Of a DNA stretch of 64,000 bases, positions 1 to 11,374 are shown in pieces. The position numbers and the translations under genes were made by a program. Every line of letters begins with the position of its first letter. The stretch's first letter is position 1. The DNA is from Pseudophaeomoniella oleicola (lineage: Eukaryota; Ascomycota; Eurotiomycetes; Phaeomoniellales; Phaeomoniellaceae): positions 62,001 to 126,000 of the forward strand of contig QWDQ01000042.1 of the NCBI GenBank assembly GCA_003868215.1. Reading direction: 5' to 3'. Under the pieces are notes generated by a model. It was given only the letters and a program-made list of their open reading frames with translations. It was not told where the DNA came from and made no database searches.

Positions 1-131
1 GTCGACGACCCTACTCATTCGATACTGGTATTGCTTTTGCTTTTGAACCAATCTGCAGACTATACACTGCTATGACCGTCTTCATCCGTCGCTTTATATG
101 AAGGCGTCCTCACAAGCCAGACAGAACCACC

Positions 132-2201
132 ATGCACTTCCCAAAACTCACCCCTCTACAGTCGCGCTTTGCAGCATCTTTGCTTGCATCGGCCCTGTTG
201 ATATATCTTTATCTCACTCTTACGAGTCCAAGTTTTGCATACGCTGCTGAAGTTGATTCGATAATATCTCCTGACCACAACCATCCCATCATATTCGATG
301 CCGATGACCTGCATACAGATTTTTACGAAGATGAGATGTTTGACGATGTTTACGAACCTGAATTTTCGCTATTCGATCGAAGTATCATAGGAAGAGCTCC
401 TCCTGGAGTCACCGCACTTGCAAATAATGCTGCGCAGCAGATGAATATAAATGCTGGGTTCACACAAGTTTGGGTGTTTCCCAAACTTGCGCTTGCAGGA
501 AACTTGTCCGCTGCAACGCCTGGACTGCCTTCCATTGTGGAGAGACGAGACGGAGATGCTGTTGGACTTTTCGAACGCCAGGAACAAGGCGCTGGTGACG
601 CTGACGATGTCGAAATCCCCGGAGGATCAAGAACGTTGTTCATAACCATGAACGTCTGTCTCCAACCAACCTCGAACTCTTCAGAAGGTCCTATTATACC
701 TCCTCAGCTACAACTCTATGTCGCAAGATCATCAAGGTTGGAAAATCCAGGACCAGATGCCCCTAACGATGAGCAAACGCAAGTAACGGTCCTAGGAGGT
801 TTTGCAACATACACCCTTGAAGCAAGTGATGACGTTTATATCGGCGTTACTGCCCCGAATGTTACAACCTTCTCTGGGATTTGGAACTACGAACTTGCAG
901 CATCGATCGACGCACCGTTTCATGGACTTGATCCGGCTACGAATCTCTATTTCGTGGACAGCGATAATCAAGGAGCGCTGTTGGTTACCAACGATACTAC
1001 TCAGGCGGACGGAAACTCAACCATATACCAAGAATGGATGGATCTGCAGCCACCTTTCAGTCTGTTCGCACACAATCAGAACGATACTGCTATACTTGGG
1101 GTGCAAAATTCCTACTGTGGACTGAAGCATCGCGCACAGATATTTGCTACATATGGTGACAATGTTGCTGGCGAAGTGGGAATGACGAATCGAGGACTCG
1201 GATCAAAGCCAAAAGAGCAATTCTACATCAGAGGACTCAATGCAAGCTCTACGTATTATGGATTCCTTGCCATGAATGGGAACTCTACAGCGTCAGGGAA
1301 TGGCATTGTCGGAGGCGGTGGAAAGGTCTGGCAGGCAATGAATTTCACCACGAAACAAGGTACGCCGGACACTATCTGATATCTCTCTCTCTGATTCGCT
1401 TACCTAACGCGTCACGCAGAGGACAACTGTGCACTGATTTTCAACCTTCCTTTCTGTTCCGAAGTGGCCTATGCCGTCCCCTCAAGTCCCAATCAGACAG
1501 TGGACTCCTTGATATCTCTCTATGACACCTACGCATCAACATACTACACCTATTTCAACTACTCCCTTCAACAAATCCCCTGCAATACCACCAACACGGC
1601 CCAGTGGTCCCTTGCCCGCAACTGTGACGATTGTGCTGCTGCATACAAAACCTGGCTTTGCGCCGTCACCATTCCCCGTTGCGAAGACTACAGTTCCTCG
1701 CTATCCTATCTCCTCCCTCGGAACACAGCTCAGTCTTTCCCGAACGGCAGCACTCTCACTCCTGCCCAACTATCGTCAGAAACCCTCCCCGAATTCGTCC
1801 TTGATAGCATAAGCAACCAGGAAATCTTCACCCCAAACTTGTCCACCACACTTTTAACGACCGTCACGACGAACTCGTCCCGCAACCCTATCATAGACAC
1901 CCAGATCAGACCAGGTCCATATAAAGAAGTTCTTCCATGCAAAGATCTCTGCTACGACCTCGTTCAAAGCTGCCCGGCCGCTCTTGGTTTCACCTGCCCT
2001 CTACCTGGACGCGGTCTCGAAATCAGTTATGGGAAACGAAGCGCAGATGGAGATGTTACATGCAGTTATTTGGGAGCTGCGTACTACCTGAGTGGTTCTC
2101 CAAAATCATTGCTGTCATCTTCAATCTTCTCTTCCGAAAATCATGGATTTATGTTCTTGTGGGCTTTCATGTCGATTGCCATTGCGTGGGGCCTATGGTA
2201 A
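132..2201 (+). CDS. MID1: Mid1 stretch-activated calcium channel subunit
   Basis: Regulatory subunit that works with the Cch1 pore in plasma-membrane and ER calcium influx during mating, stress and hyphal growth. Two exons, 132-1359 and 1420-2201, give 669 aa; the 60-nt intron has a GTACGC donor, a CCTAACG branch site and a CAG acceptor, and splicing joins TKQ to EDNCALIF, as in the family. Residues 14-37 form a hydrophobic leader. The middle is extracellular in character with many N-x-S/T sites. The C-terminal half holds the conserved cysteine blocks (FCSE, CDDC, PRCED, PCKDLC) and ends in a hydrophobic tail (GFMFLWAFMS). The ATG at 132 is the first in frame. It converges with ES2. Identification is by recognition of the family's cysteine pattern and length; I am confident. 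Confidence 0.93.
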
Positions 2202-2829
2202 GCCTCGTCGGATTTTCATAATACCCCCTAAAGAGTCCTTGTTTTCCTTTTGTGTTTCCTTCCTTGGACAAAGGGAGGATGATAGGTGTTGTGGGCATGG
2301 TCGTGTGCGAATCGCATGCCTGTTACACCCTTTCCACGCATTGCTACGTCGTATGGTGTTGAGTCCGTTGGATTAGCTTAGCCAGCACCGGTGTTCCGGT
2401 GGAATCGAGTCGAGTCGAGTCGAGTCGAATCAGATCAGTCTTTTAGAAGGAGAAAGTCATTAATGTTTGTTTGGATGGGTGGGTGGATTCGCATTGGATC
2501 GGAATTGGCTTGGAATTGGATTGCGGCGTTGTATTTAGATTGATCAGAAAAGAAAAATAAAGCGAGAAGCAGAGACCTTCTTTTCTAATAAATAAATGCA
2601 TAAATTAACAAATGAATGTATTCTTCCTTTTTGGGGTGATGGGGGTATCTCAGGTCTAGTTACTAGGTAAGTTAATGATGATGATGATGATAAAAATGAT
2701 ATCCCGGATCCCGTCCGGTACTGTAAATCGCTCGTGTTCCCCCTTTTCACATCCGAACTCCCTTGATCGTATATCCCTTAATGACGAGAGAGAACAGAAA
2801 GGAAAGCCGTAACAAAAAAGACAATCCTC
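2202..2829. other. Convergent 3' intergenic region, MID1/ES2
   Basis: This stretch separates two converging genes and should hold both 3' UTRs. It contains a pentanucleotide repeat at 2405-2428 and a short GAT run at about 2675-2690. No ORF with family support is visible on either strand. Confidence 0.7.
2405..2428. repeat. (TCGAG)n microsatellite
   Basis: Just under five tandem copies of the 5-bp unit TCGAG, lying just past the 3' end of MID1. A simple repeat with no function evident. Confidence 0.9.
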
Positions 2830-4383
2830 TTAATTTTCTGATCCACCAGTAGCACTACTAGTAGCCTTCCTCCTCGGCGTCGGAGTCCAGATATTCCTCT
2901 TCGCTGTGTTGTCGGGACCACCGCCGTCGGTATGCGTAGTAGTTGCGTTTATACCCAATCTCAAGGGTGTTTTCCCGCCACCACCGCCACCGCCGCGACT
3001 GCCACCGATTCTTTCCATCAGCTTGCGGGCAGCGGGCGTCATCAAGCCTTTTGGTTTATCGGACGATGTTGAGGAAGGGAGAGGGGTTCTTGAGCTGTTG
3101 CCACGGGTACCGGTACCGTTGCCGCCGATGAATGGACTGCTGGGGAATTTCGGGATCGGTGTTTTGATCGTTTCTTTCCTCTTCTCGCGTTTCTCGCGCG
3201 CGGTCTTGTCGACGAGGCGGTGGTGCAGGGCTTCGCGTTTGCGGTTTTCGGCGATCGTGAAGGGGCTGGGACCTGAGCTTAGGGATTGGCCGGCGAGGAG
3301 GTCACGGTAGGTTGGTTCGTCGGAGGGAGCATTGGCGTTGCGGGATGATGGGTCAGGGTCGGGCTCGTCTTCGTCGACGAAGGTGTAGCCGTTTATTCGT
3401 GGGGTTTCGGCTCCAGTGTATACGTCAGAGCCGATTTCTGACGTGGACAAGCGGGGTCGACCGGCTATAGCGTCTCGCACGGCGGACATTGAAGGTGAGG
3501 GCGGGATAGACGGAGAGGGTTGAGGTGAAGGTGGTCGGAAGCGGGTGTTGGAATACAGGGTCTGTCTAGGTGGCGCTCGAGAAGCTGCTTCGGCTTTTTG
3601 CGCGATGGTTTCGTGTGTATCCTCTACACCGGAGGCGTTGAACATGAAGGTGTTATCTGGTTGTGAGTGTTTCCAGGCAGTTGGTTGGGCCGGACGATCC
3701 GAAGTTGCTCCCGTTGTAATGGGAATAAGGGCTTTGTCAGCATCAGAGGATTGTGTAAGGAGCTTCTGTTCACGAGCTCGATGAAGTAGTTGCCGTGGTG
3801 CAAGGATTTTGTTATCATTCCACAAGAATGCGTACTTCTCCCTTTTTTTCTCGTTCTGTTTGTCTAGCAAAGCATTGAACGATTCATTATCCTCTGAAGT
3901 ATATTTGGACTGGAACTCGGATAGGCTCATGGTACTGGTATCGATAGATGGTGAACTTTCGGATTCCGCCTGCGAAATCTCCGTGCCTGCCACGCTCGGT
4001 GTTGCACCACCCCAGCCCCTTGGCGTATCTCCTGCAAAGCGGGGAGTAGCATCAGGATGCGGCGTCAGGGAAGACCCAAGGCGCGTTGCACGAGCACGGC
4101 GCTTCCCAGGCTGAGGCGTCATAGCAGCTGTAAGCTTCCGCCCAGCAGTGCGGATCCATTCTTCGTCGTTTGCCTCTAGGGCGCTCATATATTCTTGTTG
4201 GGCCTTCGTCTCCTGTAATCCTGGAAAGAAATCCCGGGCTATAATATTCGACAGTGCGGCAGTATAGTCCTCTTCATCAATGATCTTTGGGGGGCGTTTT
4301 ATGCGCTTTGGAGGGGGAGGCGGTGGCATGAGAGCATTTTCTGATTGGCGCTTCGTGAGCGCTGTAGAACTTGAGGACGACAT
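2830..4383 (-). CDS. ES2: ES2/DGCR14 family nuclear splicing-associated protein
   Basis: Fungal member of the Es2 family (human ESS2/DGCR14, fission yeast Bis1), a nuclear protein of late spliceosomal complexes. One exon, 517 aa from the ATG at 4383. The frame stays open 40 codons further upstream, but family similarity begins at MSSSSSTAL, so the inner start is preferred. The N-terminus has a PPPPPPKRIKRPPK stretch followed by the hallmark IIDEEDYTAALSNIIARDFF, which matches the family's V-L-D/E-E-x-Y start. The remainder is low in complexity, with Pro, Ser and Gly runs, a conserved block around ETPRINGYTFVDEDE, and a basic C-terminus. It is divergent from POP8 across 335 bp. Human ESS2 is 476 aa, so the length fits. 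Confidence 0.9.
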   Translation of the reverse strand: MSSSSSTALTKRQSENALMPPPPPPKRIKRPPKIIDEEDYTAALSNIIARDFFPGLQETKAQQEYMSALEANDEEWIRTAGRKLTAAMTPQPGKRRARATRLGSSLTPHPDATPRFAGDTPRGWGGATPSVAGTEISQAESESSPSIDTSTMSLSEFQSKYTSEDNESFNALLDKQNEKKREKYAFLWNDNKILAPRQLLHRAREQKLLTQSSDADKALIPITTGATSDRPAQPTAWKHSQPDNTFMFNASGVEDTHETIAQKAEAASRAPPRQTLYSNTRFRPPSPQPSPSIPPSPSMSAVRDAIAGRPRLSTSEIGSDVYTGAETPRINGYTFVDEDEPDPDPSSRNANAPSDEPTYRDLLAGQSLSSGPSPFTIAENRKREALHHRLVDKTAREKREKRKETIKTPIPKFPSSPFIGGNGTGTRGNSSRTPLPSSTSSDKPKGLMTPAARKLMERIGGSRGGGGGGGKTPLRLGINATTTHTDGGGPDNTAKRNIWTPTPRRKATSSATGGSEN

Positions 4384-4718
4384 CTCCTGCAGGCCCTCCT
4401 CAAGACGTGGTATCCGTATGCGCTCGAGGGACGTGTTACATGACGTGAGAAACCGATGTGTTGATTGTGTGAAAGTCTTTGATTGACGGACAGGCAGAAA
4501 CACCGGGTTGTCTTATCTTATCGGCGCCAAGGATAAATTAATTATACGATCCAATATCTCGTACATTTCAACCGCCAGATATAAAGAATACAGCATGACA
4601 CTTCCAATTGCAAGTGGCGGAAATTCTCACTGTCTAGGGCAGTGAACACAGGCAGGGCTATTTCACGAGTGCAGAGTAAAATCCTTTCCTCAACACAGGG
4701 GAGACTCGGCCACCCTCA
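4384..4718. promoter_or_regulatory. Shared divergent promoter, ES2/POP8
   Basis: A 335-bp gap between the divergent start codons of ES2 (minus) and POP8 (plus). It must hold both promoters. I see no strong TATA box; the part next to POP8 is CT/A-rich. Confidence 0.55.
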
Positions 4719-5129
4719 ATGTCACAACCTCAAACCCTCACGCTTCGTCACCCTCCCTACACTTATCTACATCTCCGTCTCATCTCGCCTTCCGCTACCA
4801 CGTCTTCCATTTCGGCACCTCTAGACACTCTTACTATTTATACAACTCTTCACTCGGCCCTAACTCGCTTTTTAGGGGTTCACGGCAGTGCCATACAGTT
4901 TGACATCTTGGCCGAGAACGAACGGTCGGGTGATGTCTGGATCCGTGTAGGGAGGGAAGACGGTAGTGTGGTTGTTGCAGCCGTTAGCCAGTGGATGGGC
5001 CCCAGCTTAGGAGCTGGTGGGAAAGGGGAAGGGTGTCAGTGGAGAGTCATGGGATGGGGAGCATGGCTGGGGGCGTTAAGAGGCATGGCAGATGGAGGGA
5101 AAGGTTTATGGAGCCTGGAACAAGGATGA
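4719..5129 (+). CDS. POP8: RNase P/MRP subunit Pop8
   Basis: Small protein subunit of RNase P (5' processing of pre-tRNA) and RNase MRP (rRNA processing). Single exon, 136 aa, close to the size of yeast Pop8 (133 aa). Near the start TLTLRHPPYTYLHLRL matches the family's opening strand, followed by LDTLTIYTTLHSALTRFLGVHGSAIQFDIL (read here in pieces) and DVWIRVGREDGSVVVAAVS, the two other conserved blocks of the Pop8-like domain. The tail after SQWMG is glycine/tryptophan-rich and poorly conserved. POP1, another protein of the same particle, lies at 41.2 kb. Pop8 evolves fast, so the call rests on these short blocks. Confidence 0.82.
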   Translation: MSQPQTLTLRHPPYTYLHLRLISPSATTSSISAPLDTLTIYTTLHSALTRFLGVHGSAIQFDILAENERSGDVWIRVGREDGSVVVAAVSQWMGPSLGAGGKGEGCQWRVMGWGAWLGALRGMADGGKGLWSLEQG

Positions 5130-6393
5130 TGGAGGACTACGAGCTACGTTTATGGATTGGAAAGGATGATATTCCCGTTAACCCAAAGGATAGTTTCAGG
5201 AGGGAAAATGAGGTTGAATTTGAACACCACTGGTAGGCTCAAAGGTTTCCAGTGGCCCGTTCGTTTTCAATTTCAGACCCTCCTGGATGCTGCGGAGCGT
5301 GGGATCGAGGATCATCCCACGAGGACTCCAAGGTCAGAGAAAGTATCATGGGCGCAGGAAGACGGATACTCCGATATGAAGAAAGGATTCGGGATGCTCC
5401 TTCAGTGATCGAATGCGAGCCTTCGATAACCGGTGCGATCTTGTCGGCAGGAGAATCTGGTCTTGCAAGAGCGATTAAAAGTCTTGTTCAGAGCCACGGG
5501 GATGAAGTAATTGGGATCTATCATGATTGAGATGGCAGCGTTGTGTCCAAATCAGAGGTATGTAAACCCGCTCATACTATCTTTCTGGAAGTGATGTTCC
5601 CCCCTGCGCTAGATGTTAGGAGAGGGAATCATTCTTCGTTCCTAGTCTACAAGGCTAGGTAGCAGAAGATGCCATCATGTGGCCAGGACATCGAACAGAA
5701 TATTTGGAGGACACAATTGATGCTTGCAAGGAATGAATGGATTCAGACGCCATCGCACTGGAAAGTGTGACCCAGTCCAGATAGTACCACTGAGCTGTAC
5801 TTGATCATTCGTCACAGCTCAACAGCAGTTCACGTTTCCTGGGGGTCCATTAGCTGAGAATAATTCTTCCTCCTTCATGAAATTGCCGTAGATTTCTTTC
5901 TGTAGAGGTTGTGTATTCTTCACGACTAAGCACTTGACTACAGGCATCTATTCTGTAATACCTAAGGTGAGATAGATAGAGAGAGAGAGAGAGAGAGCGG
6001 GGCGGCGAACAAGGACCTTAACCTTGCCCGCATGCTAAACTCCGCTCTCTCTTAGGCACCTCGTCATCAGCCGCCATCATCGATTGCAAGTAGATGCTCT
6101 GCTTGTACATATTCTGAAATTCAGAGGAATGAACAAAATCTACCGCGCACAGCATACACCACTCACCCTTGTGCGAACTATTCTTAATATCGACCTACCA
6201 ATACAAATCATTGTCCCAGCTGTTTACCGCAGTGAAAGCGCATGAAATACTAGATCTATTATACAGGGGAGGACAGCTGGTGGGAGCGCCCCATTACAGC
6301 GCTCTGCGATATCACTGCGCACGATCTCGGGTGCTGGTACTTCATTGGCCTTGGACTTGATTCTGGCAGAGGATCCCGTGTATCTGCGTCAAG
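5130..6393. other. Intergenic region POP8-VPS45
   Basis: About 1.26 kb. Overlapping ORFs of 80-90 codons at 5157-5530 lie just after POP8 but resemble no family. A (GA)n tract sits at 5979-5997. The part before 6394 should hold the VPS45 promoter. No supported gene. Confidence 0.6.
5979..5997. repeat. (GA)n microsatellite
   Basis: About nine and a half uninterrupted GA units preceded by GATAGATA. It lies in the POP8-VPS45 intergenic region. A simple repeat. Confidence 0.9.
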
Positions 6394-8267
6394 ATGGATG
6401 TTGCTTCAAGTACGTGCAGCTCATTCTCATGCGCTGGGCTCACGGCTAACCATAACAGGTGTGCAGGGCTACGTCTCGAAGATGGTGTCTGCAGGGGATG
6501 CAGCCTCAGGCTCGTCGTCAGCCAAAATGAAGATTCTTCTCCTTGATTCAGACACGGTAGGTTCCTCACAACTCGAATGCGACAGCTGCTCATGGTCCTC
6601 AGGTACCCATAATATCAACTGCGATTACTCAATCCGCACTCCTTAAGCACGAGGTATACCTGATAGACAGGCTCGACAATCCAGCACGAGAGAAGATGAG
6701 ACATCTACGGTGCTTATGCTTCGTGAGACCTTCTCCAGACTCAATACAGTTCTTGATTGATGAGTTACGGGAGCCAAAGTACGGAGAATACAACATCTAT
6801 TTTAGTAATATAATACGGAAGTCATCGCTGGAAAGGTTAGCGGAAGCGGACGACCACGAGGTTGTGAAGGTAGTGCAGGAGTACTTTGCAGATTACATCG
6901 TCATCAACCCGGACCTCATGTCCCTCGACCTTGGCTTTCCGAAACAGCGACTATGGAGTCATAGTCCGGAATTGTGGAATACAGATGCCCTCCAAAGGAC
7001 GACAGAGGGTGTAGTGGCACTGTTATTATCGTTAAAGAAAAATCCACTCATACGGTACGAGAAAAACAGCTTGATGGCGAAGAAGCTGGCCACGGAAGTA
7101 CGGTACCAGATGACACAGGAAGAACAATTATTCGATTTTCGAAAGACAGATACGCCTCCTATACTACTCATCCTTGACAGACGAGACGACCCCATAACAC
7201 CTCTCCTCACTCAGTGGACATATCAGGCTATGGTTCATGAGATGATAGGCATCCATAAAGGCCGAGTCGACCTCAGCTCTGTCCCCGAAGTTCGGCCTGA
7301 GCTCAAGGAAATCGTTCTCTCACAGGACCAAGACCCTTTCTTCAAAAAGAACATGTATCAAAATTTTGGCGATTTAGGCTCCAACATCAAGGAGTATGTC
7401 GAACAATACCAGTCCAGAACGAAATCAACTATGCAAATCGACTCGATAGCCGATATGAAACGGTTCGTTGAAGACTATCCGGAATTCCGCAAACTCAGCG
7501 GCAACGTCTCCAAACATGTCACATTAGTCTCTGAACTCTCCCGCCGGGTCAGTGAGGACTCGCTGTTGGACGTATCAGAACTCGAACAATCCCTTGCCTG
7601 CACTGACAACCACAACTCGGATCTCAAAGCCCTGCAACAACTCCTCACATCTCCGAACATTCCTGCTGAAAATAAGATCCGCCTCGTCGCCCTTTACGCT
7701 ATCCGATACCACAGACAAGCCAACAACTCTCTTCCAATTCTCCTCGACCTCCTCACTCATGCAGTCAACGTGCCCCCTGCGTCGATTTCCATCATCCCCC
7801 AACTCCTCGCCTACCACAGCTCCCTTCTCCCCAACCCCGTCGGCGGCGCCTTCACCGACCTCTTCGAAGCCCCATCCCTCTTCTCAAACGCCCAAAACCG
7901 GTTCAAAACGCTCAAAGGCGTCGAAAACGTCTACACGCAGCACTCCCCACGCCTCGAAACGACGCTCCAAAACCTGATCAAGGGCCGCCTAAAGGAACTC
8001 CAATATCCCTTCCTCGAAGGCGGCGGCCACACGCGCGACAAACCGCAGGACATCATCGTCTTCATGATCGGCGGCACGACCTACGAAGAAGCCAAGATGG
8101 TCGCGCAGGTCAACGCGAGCGTCGCGGGTGTCCGTCTAGTGCTTGGCGGTACGTGCGTGCATAACTCGACCACGTTTCTGGAGGAGGTGAGGGATGCGGT
8201 CGGCAGTTGGCCGGATCAACAACAGAGAGGTGTTGAGGGGAGGTTGAGGGGCACTGTTGGACGGTAG
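6394..8267 (+). CDS. VPS45: Vps45, Sec1/Munc18 protein of the endosome
   Basis: SM-family protein that binds Tlg2/syntaxin-16-type SNAREs and drives vesicle fusion between Golgi and endosome. Three exons: 6394-6409 (only 16 nt), 6459-6556 and 6603-8267, giving 592 aa. Introns are 49 nt (GTACGT...AACAG) and 46 nt (GTAGGT...CTCAG). The spliced start MDVASSVQGYVSKMVS matches the family's opening helix, and the next junction joins LLLDSDT to VPIISTAITQSALL. Across the protein nearly every conserved Vps45 block is present: EVYLIDRLD, EYFADYIVINP, LLILDRRDDPITPLLTQWTYQAMVHE, SGNVSKHVTLVSELSR, LKGVENVYTQHSP, PQDIIVFMIGGTTYEEA, VRLVLGGT. Human VPS45 is 570 aa. Very confident. Confidence 0.96.
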
Positions 8268-8325
8268 TAGCGGTAGCGGTAGACGCGAGACTTCGATAGA
8301 TCGATTATCAACGTTGAAGCCAGAC

Positions 8326-8346
8326 TACCTACCTACCTACCTACCT
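8326..8346. repeat. (TACC)5 tandem repeat
   Basis: Five tandem TACC units just downstream of VPS45. The same 4-mer, on the other strand as GGTA, recurs downstream of uS9m and in several other intergenic gaps of this window. Confidence 0.9.
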
Positions 8347-8539
8347 TACTTAATGGAATATATTACTTAATGTACGTTGTTACTTCCACCAAACATGAAA
8401 AGAACCAAGTCAAGCAGCGGCGTAATTATTTAATAGTAATTAGCACCGTTGAAGCTATTAGTAGTATGTAACTAGGTACCTATTCACTCCTTGACTTTTT
8501 TTTCCCCATATAGATATCCCATTATTTTTGATAAAATTT

Positions 8540-8580
<41 letters not shown>
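8540..8580. repeat. Compound (CA)n(TA)n microsatellite
   Basis: About seven CA units pass directly into about thirteen TA units, between the converging 3' ends of VPS45 and MTO1. A TA run of this length can extrude from the helix and is prone to length change. Confidence 0.9.
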
Positions 8581-8693
8581 CATGTTTATTTGTTTGTTGA
8601 TTTAATACATATATAGGTAGGTAAACTAAAGTACCTAACCTAATCTTATAATTACATATGCTGTTGATGTAGAGACTAACAACGTCAATACTA

Positions 8694-10887
8694 CTACTGA
8701 AATCCCATTGTTTCTAATACTACATTCTCGCTTTTCTCAGTAGTACCACCACCACCACTACCAAGCCTATCATCCCTCCCCCTCCTGACATACCTCAACA
8801 ACCTCAACGCCCCCGCCGGCGTCACGCCTTCCACGCGTCTCGCCATCCCCACACTCTTCGGCCTCACGAGGCTCAGCACGGATTTTTCCTCGGTGCTCAA
8901 ACCGCTGACGGAGTCGTAGTCGAGGTCGGCAGGAAGCAGGAGGGATTCGTCGCGGTGGAAGGAGGCGGCGATGGAGGTTTGGGCGGCGATGTAGGGGGCG
9001 TAGAGGCCTTCGATTGTTAGGCGGGTGAGCGTGCGGGGGGAGAAGGTTGTGAGGAGAGAGTTTGAAGAGGAAGAGGATGAGGATGAGGATGAGAGGTGGG
9101 GGAGGAGGGTGTTGACGGTGACGCCGGAGAGGCGGAGCATGTCGAAGGCGGAGCGTGGGTAGGTGTCGTGATGGACTTTGAAGCCCTTCGAGGCCCAGGT
9201 TTGGGATGGGAGTTTGAAGGACGTCAGGAGATCGCGCAGAGCGGCCATTTCGGAGACCTCGGATTCGTGGTGTTTCCAGCGACGGTCGGAGACGACGCCG
9301 GCGGCGCGGCCTTTGGCGGTGAGGCGCAGGTCGGCATTGTCGGCGCGGGAGGACATGCGGTATTCGGAGCGGGAGGTGAACATGCGGTAGGGTTCGGAGA
9401 CGCCTTTGGTGACGAGGTCGTCGATCATGATTCCGATGTAGGATTCGGCACGCGAGAGAGTAATGGGGGATTTGTCTTGGGATTGGAGGCCGGCGTTGAT
9501 GCCGGCTACTATGCCTTGGGACGCTGCTTCCTCGTAACCGGTCGTTCCGTTGATTTGCCCGGCCAAGTAGAGGCCTTTGATAAGTTTTGTTTCGAGCGTC
9601 GGGTGCAAGTTGCGGGGATCGATATAGTCATATTCCACACCATAACCGGGTTGCAGCATCTTGACGTTCTCGAGACCACGGATCTTTCGAAGCATGGCGT
9701 ATTGAGCGTCTGCCGGTACAGTCATGCTGATACCGTTCGGGTAGATGACTTTGTTAGGTTCGAGACCCTCTGGTTCCAGCCAGATGAGATGCCGCTCCTT
9801 GGACGCGAATCGGAGAATCTTTGATTCCAGCGACGGACAATAACGTGGTCCCTTGACTGTCTCCCTTATGTGGATTGATTTATCCAGGTTCTGCCGGATG
9901 ATGGCATGCGCGTCTTCGTTTGTATGTGTAATCCAGCATGGCAATTGCCCCTCATCTCCAATGGCCACCGTATCATTGAGGTAGGAAAATGGCATGGGTG
10001 GTGAGTCGCCAAGCTGTCGCTCCAGTACGCTGAAGTCGATAGAGTCCCGATCCAGACGTGGCGGCGTTCCTGTCTTCAATCTTCCCAATGTGAATCCGGC
10101 CTCTTTTAACGATTTGCTCAACCCGAACGTCGCAGCCTCTCCGATACGCCCTGACGGATAGGCTTCAAGCCCGATGTGTATCTCGCCCCCTAAAAATGTC
10201 CCCGTAGTTATGACTACGTGGTTCGTCGGTATTACTTCTCCAGTCTCCAGCCGTACGCCCACGATCTTCCCATGCGTGTAATTTGCATGCTCGTCGCCCG
10301 GAGCCCAGTCCCTAGACACCACGATATCGGCCACCTTTCCTTCCAAGACGCTAAGACCCTTTGTACTCATGAGTTCCTCTTTCATGTGTTTCTGATATAA
10401 ATCGCGGTCGATCTGCGCCCTCGGCCCCCATACCGCAGGGCCTTTCCTCCTGTTCAACACCCGGAACTGTATACCAGCTTTATCGACGATCCGTCCGCAT
10501 ACCCCATCTAAAGCATCGATCTCTCTGAGCATGGTGCCCTTCCCGATTCCACCGAAACTAGGATTGCAGGAACAGACGCCGAGGTTGGAAAGAGAGGGTG
10601 TCACAAGCGCTGTGCGAGCGCCGGATCGAGCTGCGGCAGCGCTGGCCTCGGTGCCTGCATGTCCACCGCCGATGACGACAACATCATAAGGCCTAGACAG
10701 TTTGCGCTCAGCATATGATGCTGTGCGAATGTAGATGGCCATTGCGCAAAAGCAATTAGCTAGGTTAGACTCACCTTGCACCATCTGCGACCGTGGCGAA
10801 CGTCCTTCGTAGACGCTTCACAGGTCTTATCCTCGGCGAGTGTCCCCATATCGAAGAACCCACAAACGCCTTCTGTGCAACCTTCAT
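8694..10887 (-). CDS. MTO1: MTO1/MnmG, mitochondrial tRNA wobble-uridine modification enzyme
   Basis: FAD enzyme that, with MSS1 (MnmE family), installs the 5-carboxymethylaminomethyl-type group on U34 of mitochondrial tRNAs. Two exons, 10887-10775 and 10692-8694, give 703 aa. The 82-nt intron has GTGAGT, a CTAAC branch site and a TAG acceptor. Exon 1 encodes a basic presequence (MKVAQKAF..., with [10 protein letters not shown]) expected to target mitochondria. Exon 2 opens at once with the FAD Rossmann motif [17 protein letters not shown], then [56 protein letters not shown] and [13 protein letters not shown], all GidA hallmarks. A poly-serine insert (about ten Ser) precedes the C-terminal domain. 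Its partner gene MSS1 is at 61.4 kb. Confidence 0.95.
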
Positions 10888-11374
10888 GGTCGATGCAATG
10901 TGGCTGCAGCGGCTTCGTCAAGTAGCTGTCTCGTCAAACCAAGAGAAAAAAGTTGGGTGCAGCCTTACGGCGTGGGAAGATTAATTATTGTAGCAACGTT
11001 CAGGGTCCAGTCTCCTTATCTTCTCCTAAATCTATCAACTAAACAACGCCTTACTACCACTGACTGAGTACAAAGAGTCAAGTTGCAGCTTCACATCCTC
11101 GCCCTCGGTCACTTTTCAGCTTCGGGACCAGGAAACAAGTAAGAAAGAATTGAAACCAAGTGGTATATGTAGGTAGGTGTCTACAACTCATATAAGAAGT
11201 ATTGTACAGCGGTCATCGTATAGTACAGTGATGGATATGCTCCATCAACCCAATTGACGGTTTTCTTTTCCTTGAAACCGTCGGACAAAAGACTGAAAGA
11301 TGTTTGATACGTATTGTGCCAGAGAGGGTCGTAGACGTCTATCGCGCCAGGGCCACTATGTCCGATCAATTCGC
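10888..11374. other. Intergenic region MTO1-CRD1
   Basis: A 487-bp gap holding the MTO1 promoter (minus strand) and the CRD1 3' end. It contains one TAGGTAGG motif at about 11170. No gene is seen. Confidence 0.65.

Larger units (their letters stand above)
8268..8693. other. Convergent 3' region VPS45/MTO1
   Basis: A 426-bp AT-rich stretch between converging genes. It holds a (TACC)5 run at 8326-8346, CTAGGTACC at about 8472, a CA/TA microsatellite at 8540-8580 and TAGGTAGGTA near 8613. No gene is seen. Confidence 0.7.

Noticed and set aside
5157-5530. Overlapping ORFs after POP8
   Set aside because: Mutually overlapping, no family match; more likely POP8 3' region. A fast-evolving gene cannot be fully excluded.
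9096-9824. 242-codon plus-strand ORF
   Set aside because: Lies wholly antisense to the conserved MTO1 coding exon and mirrors its codon bias.
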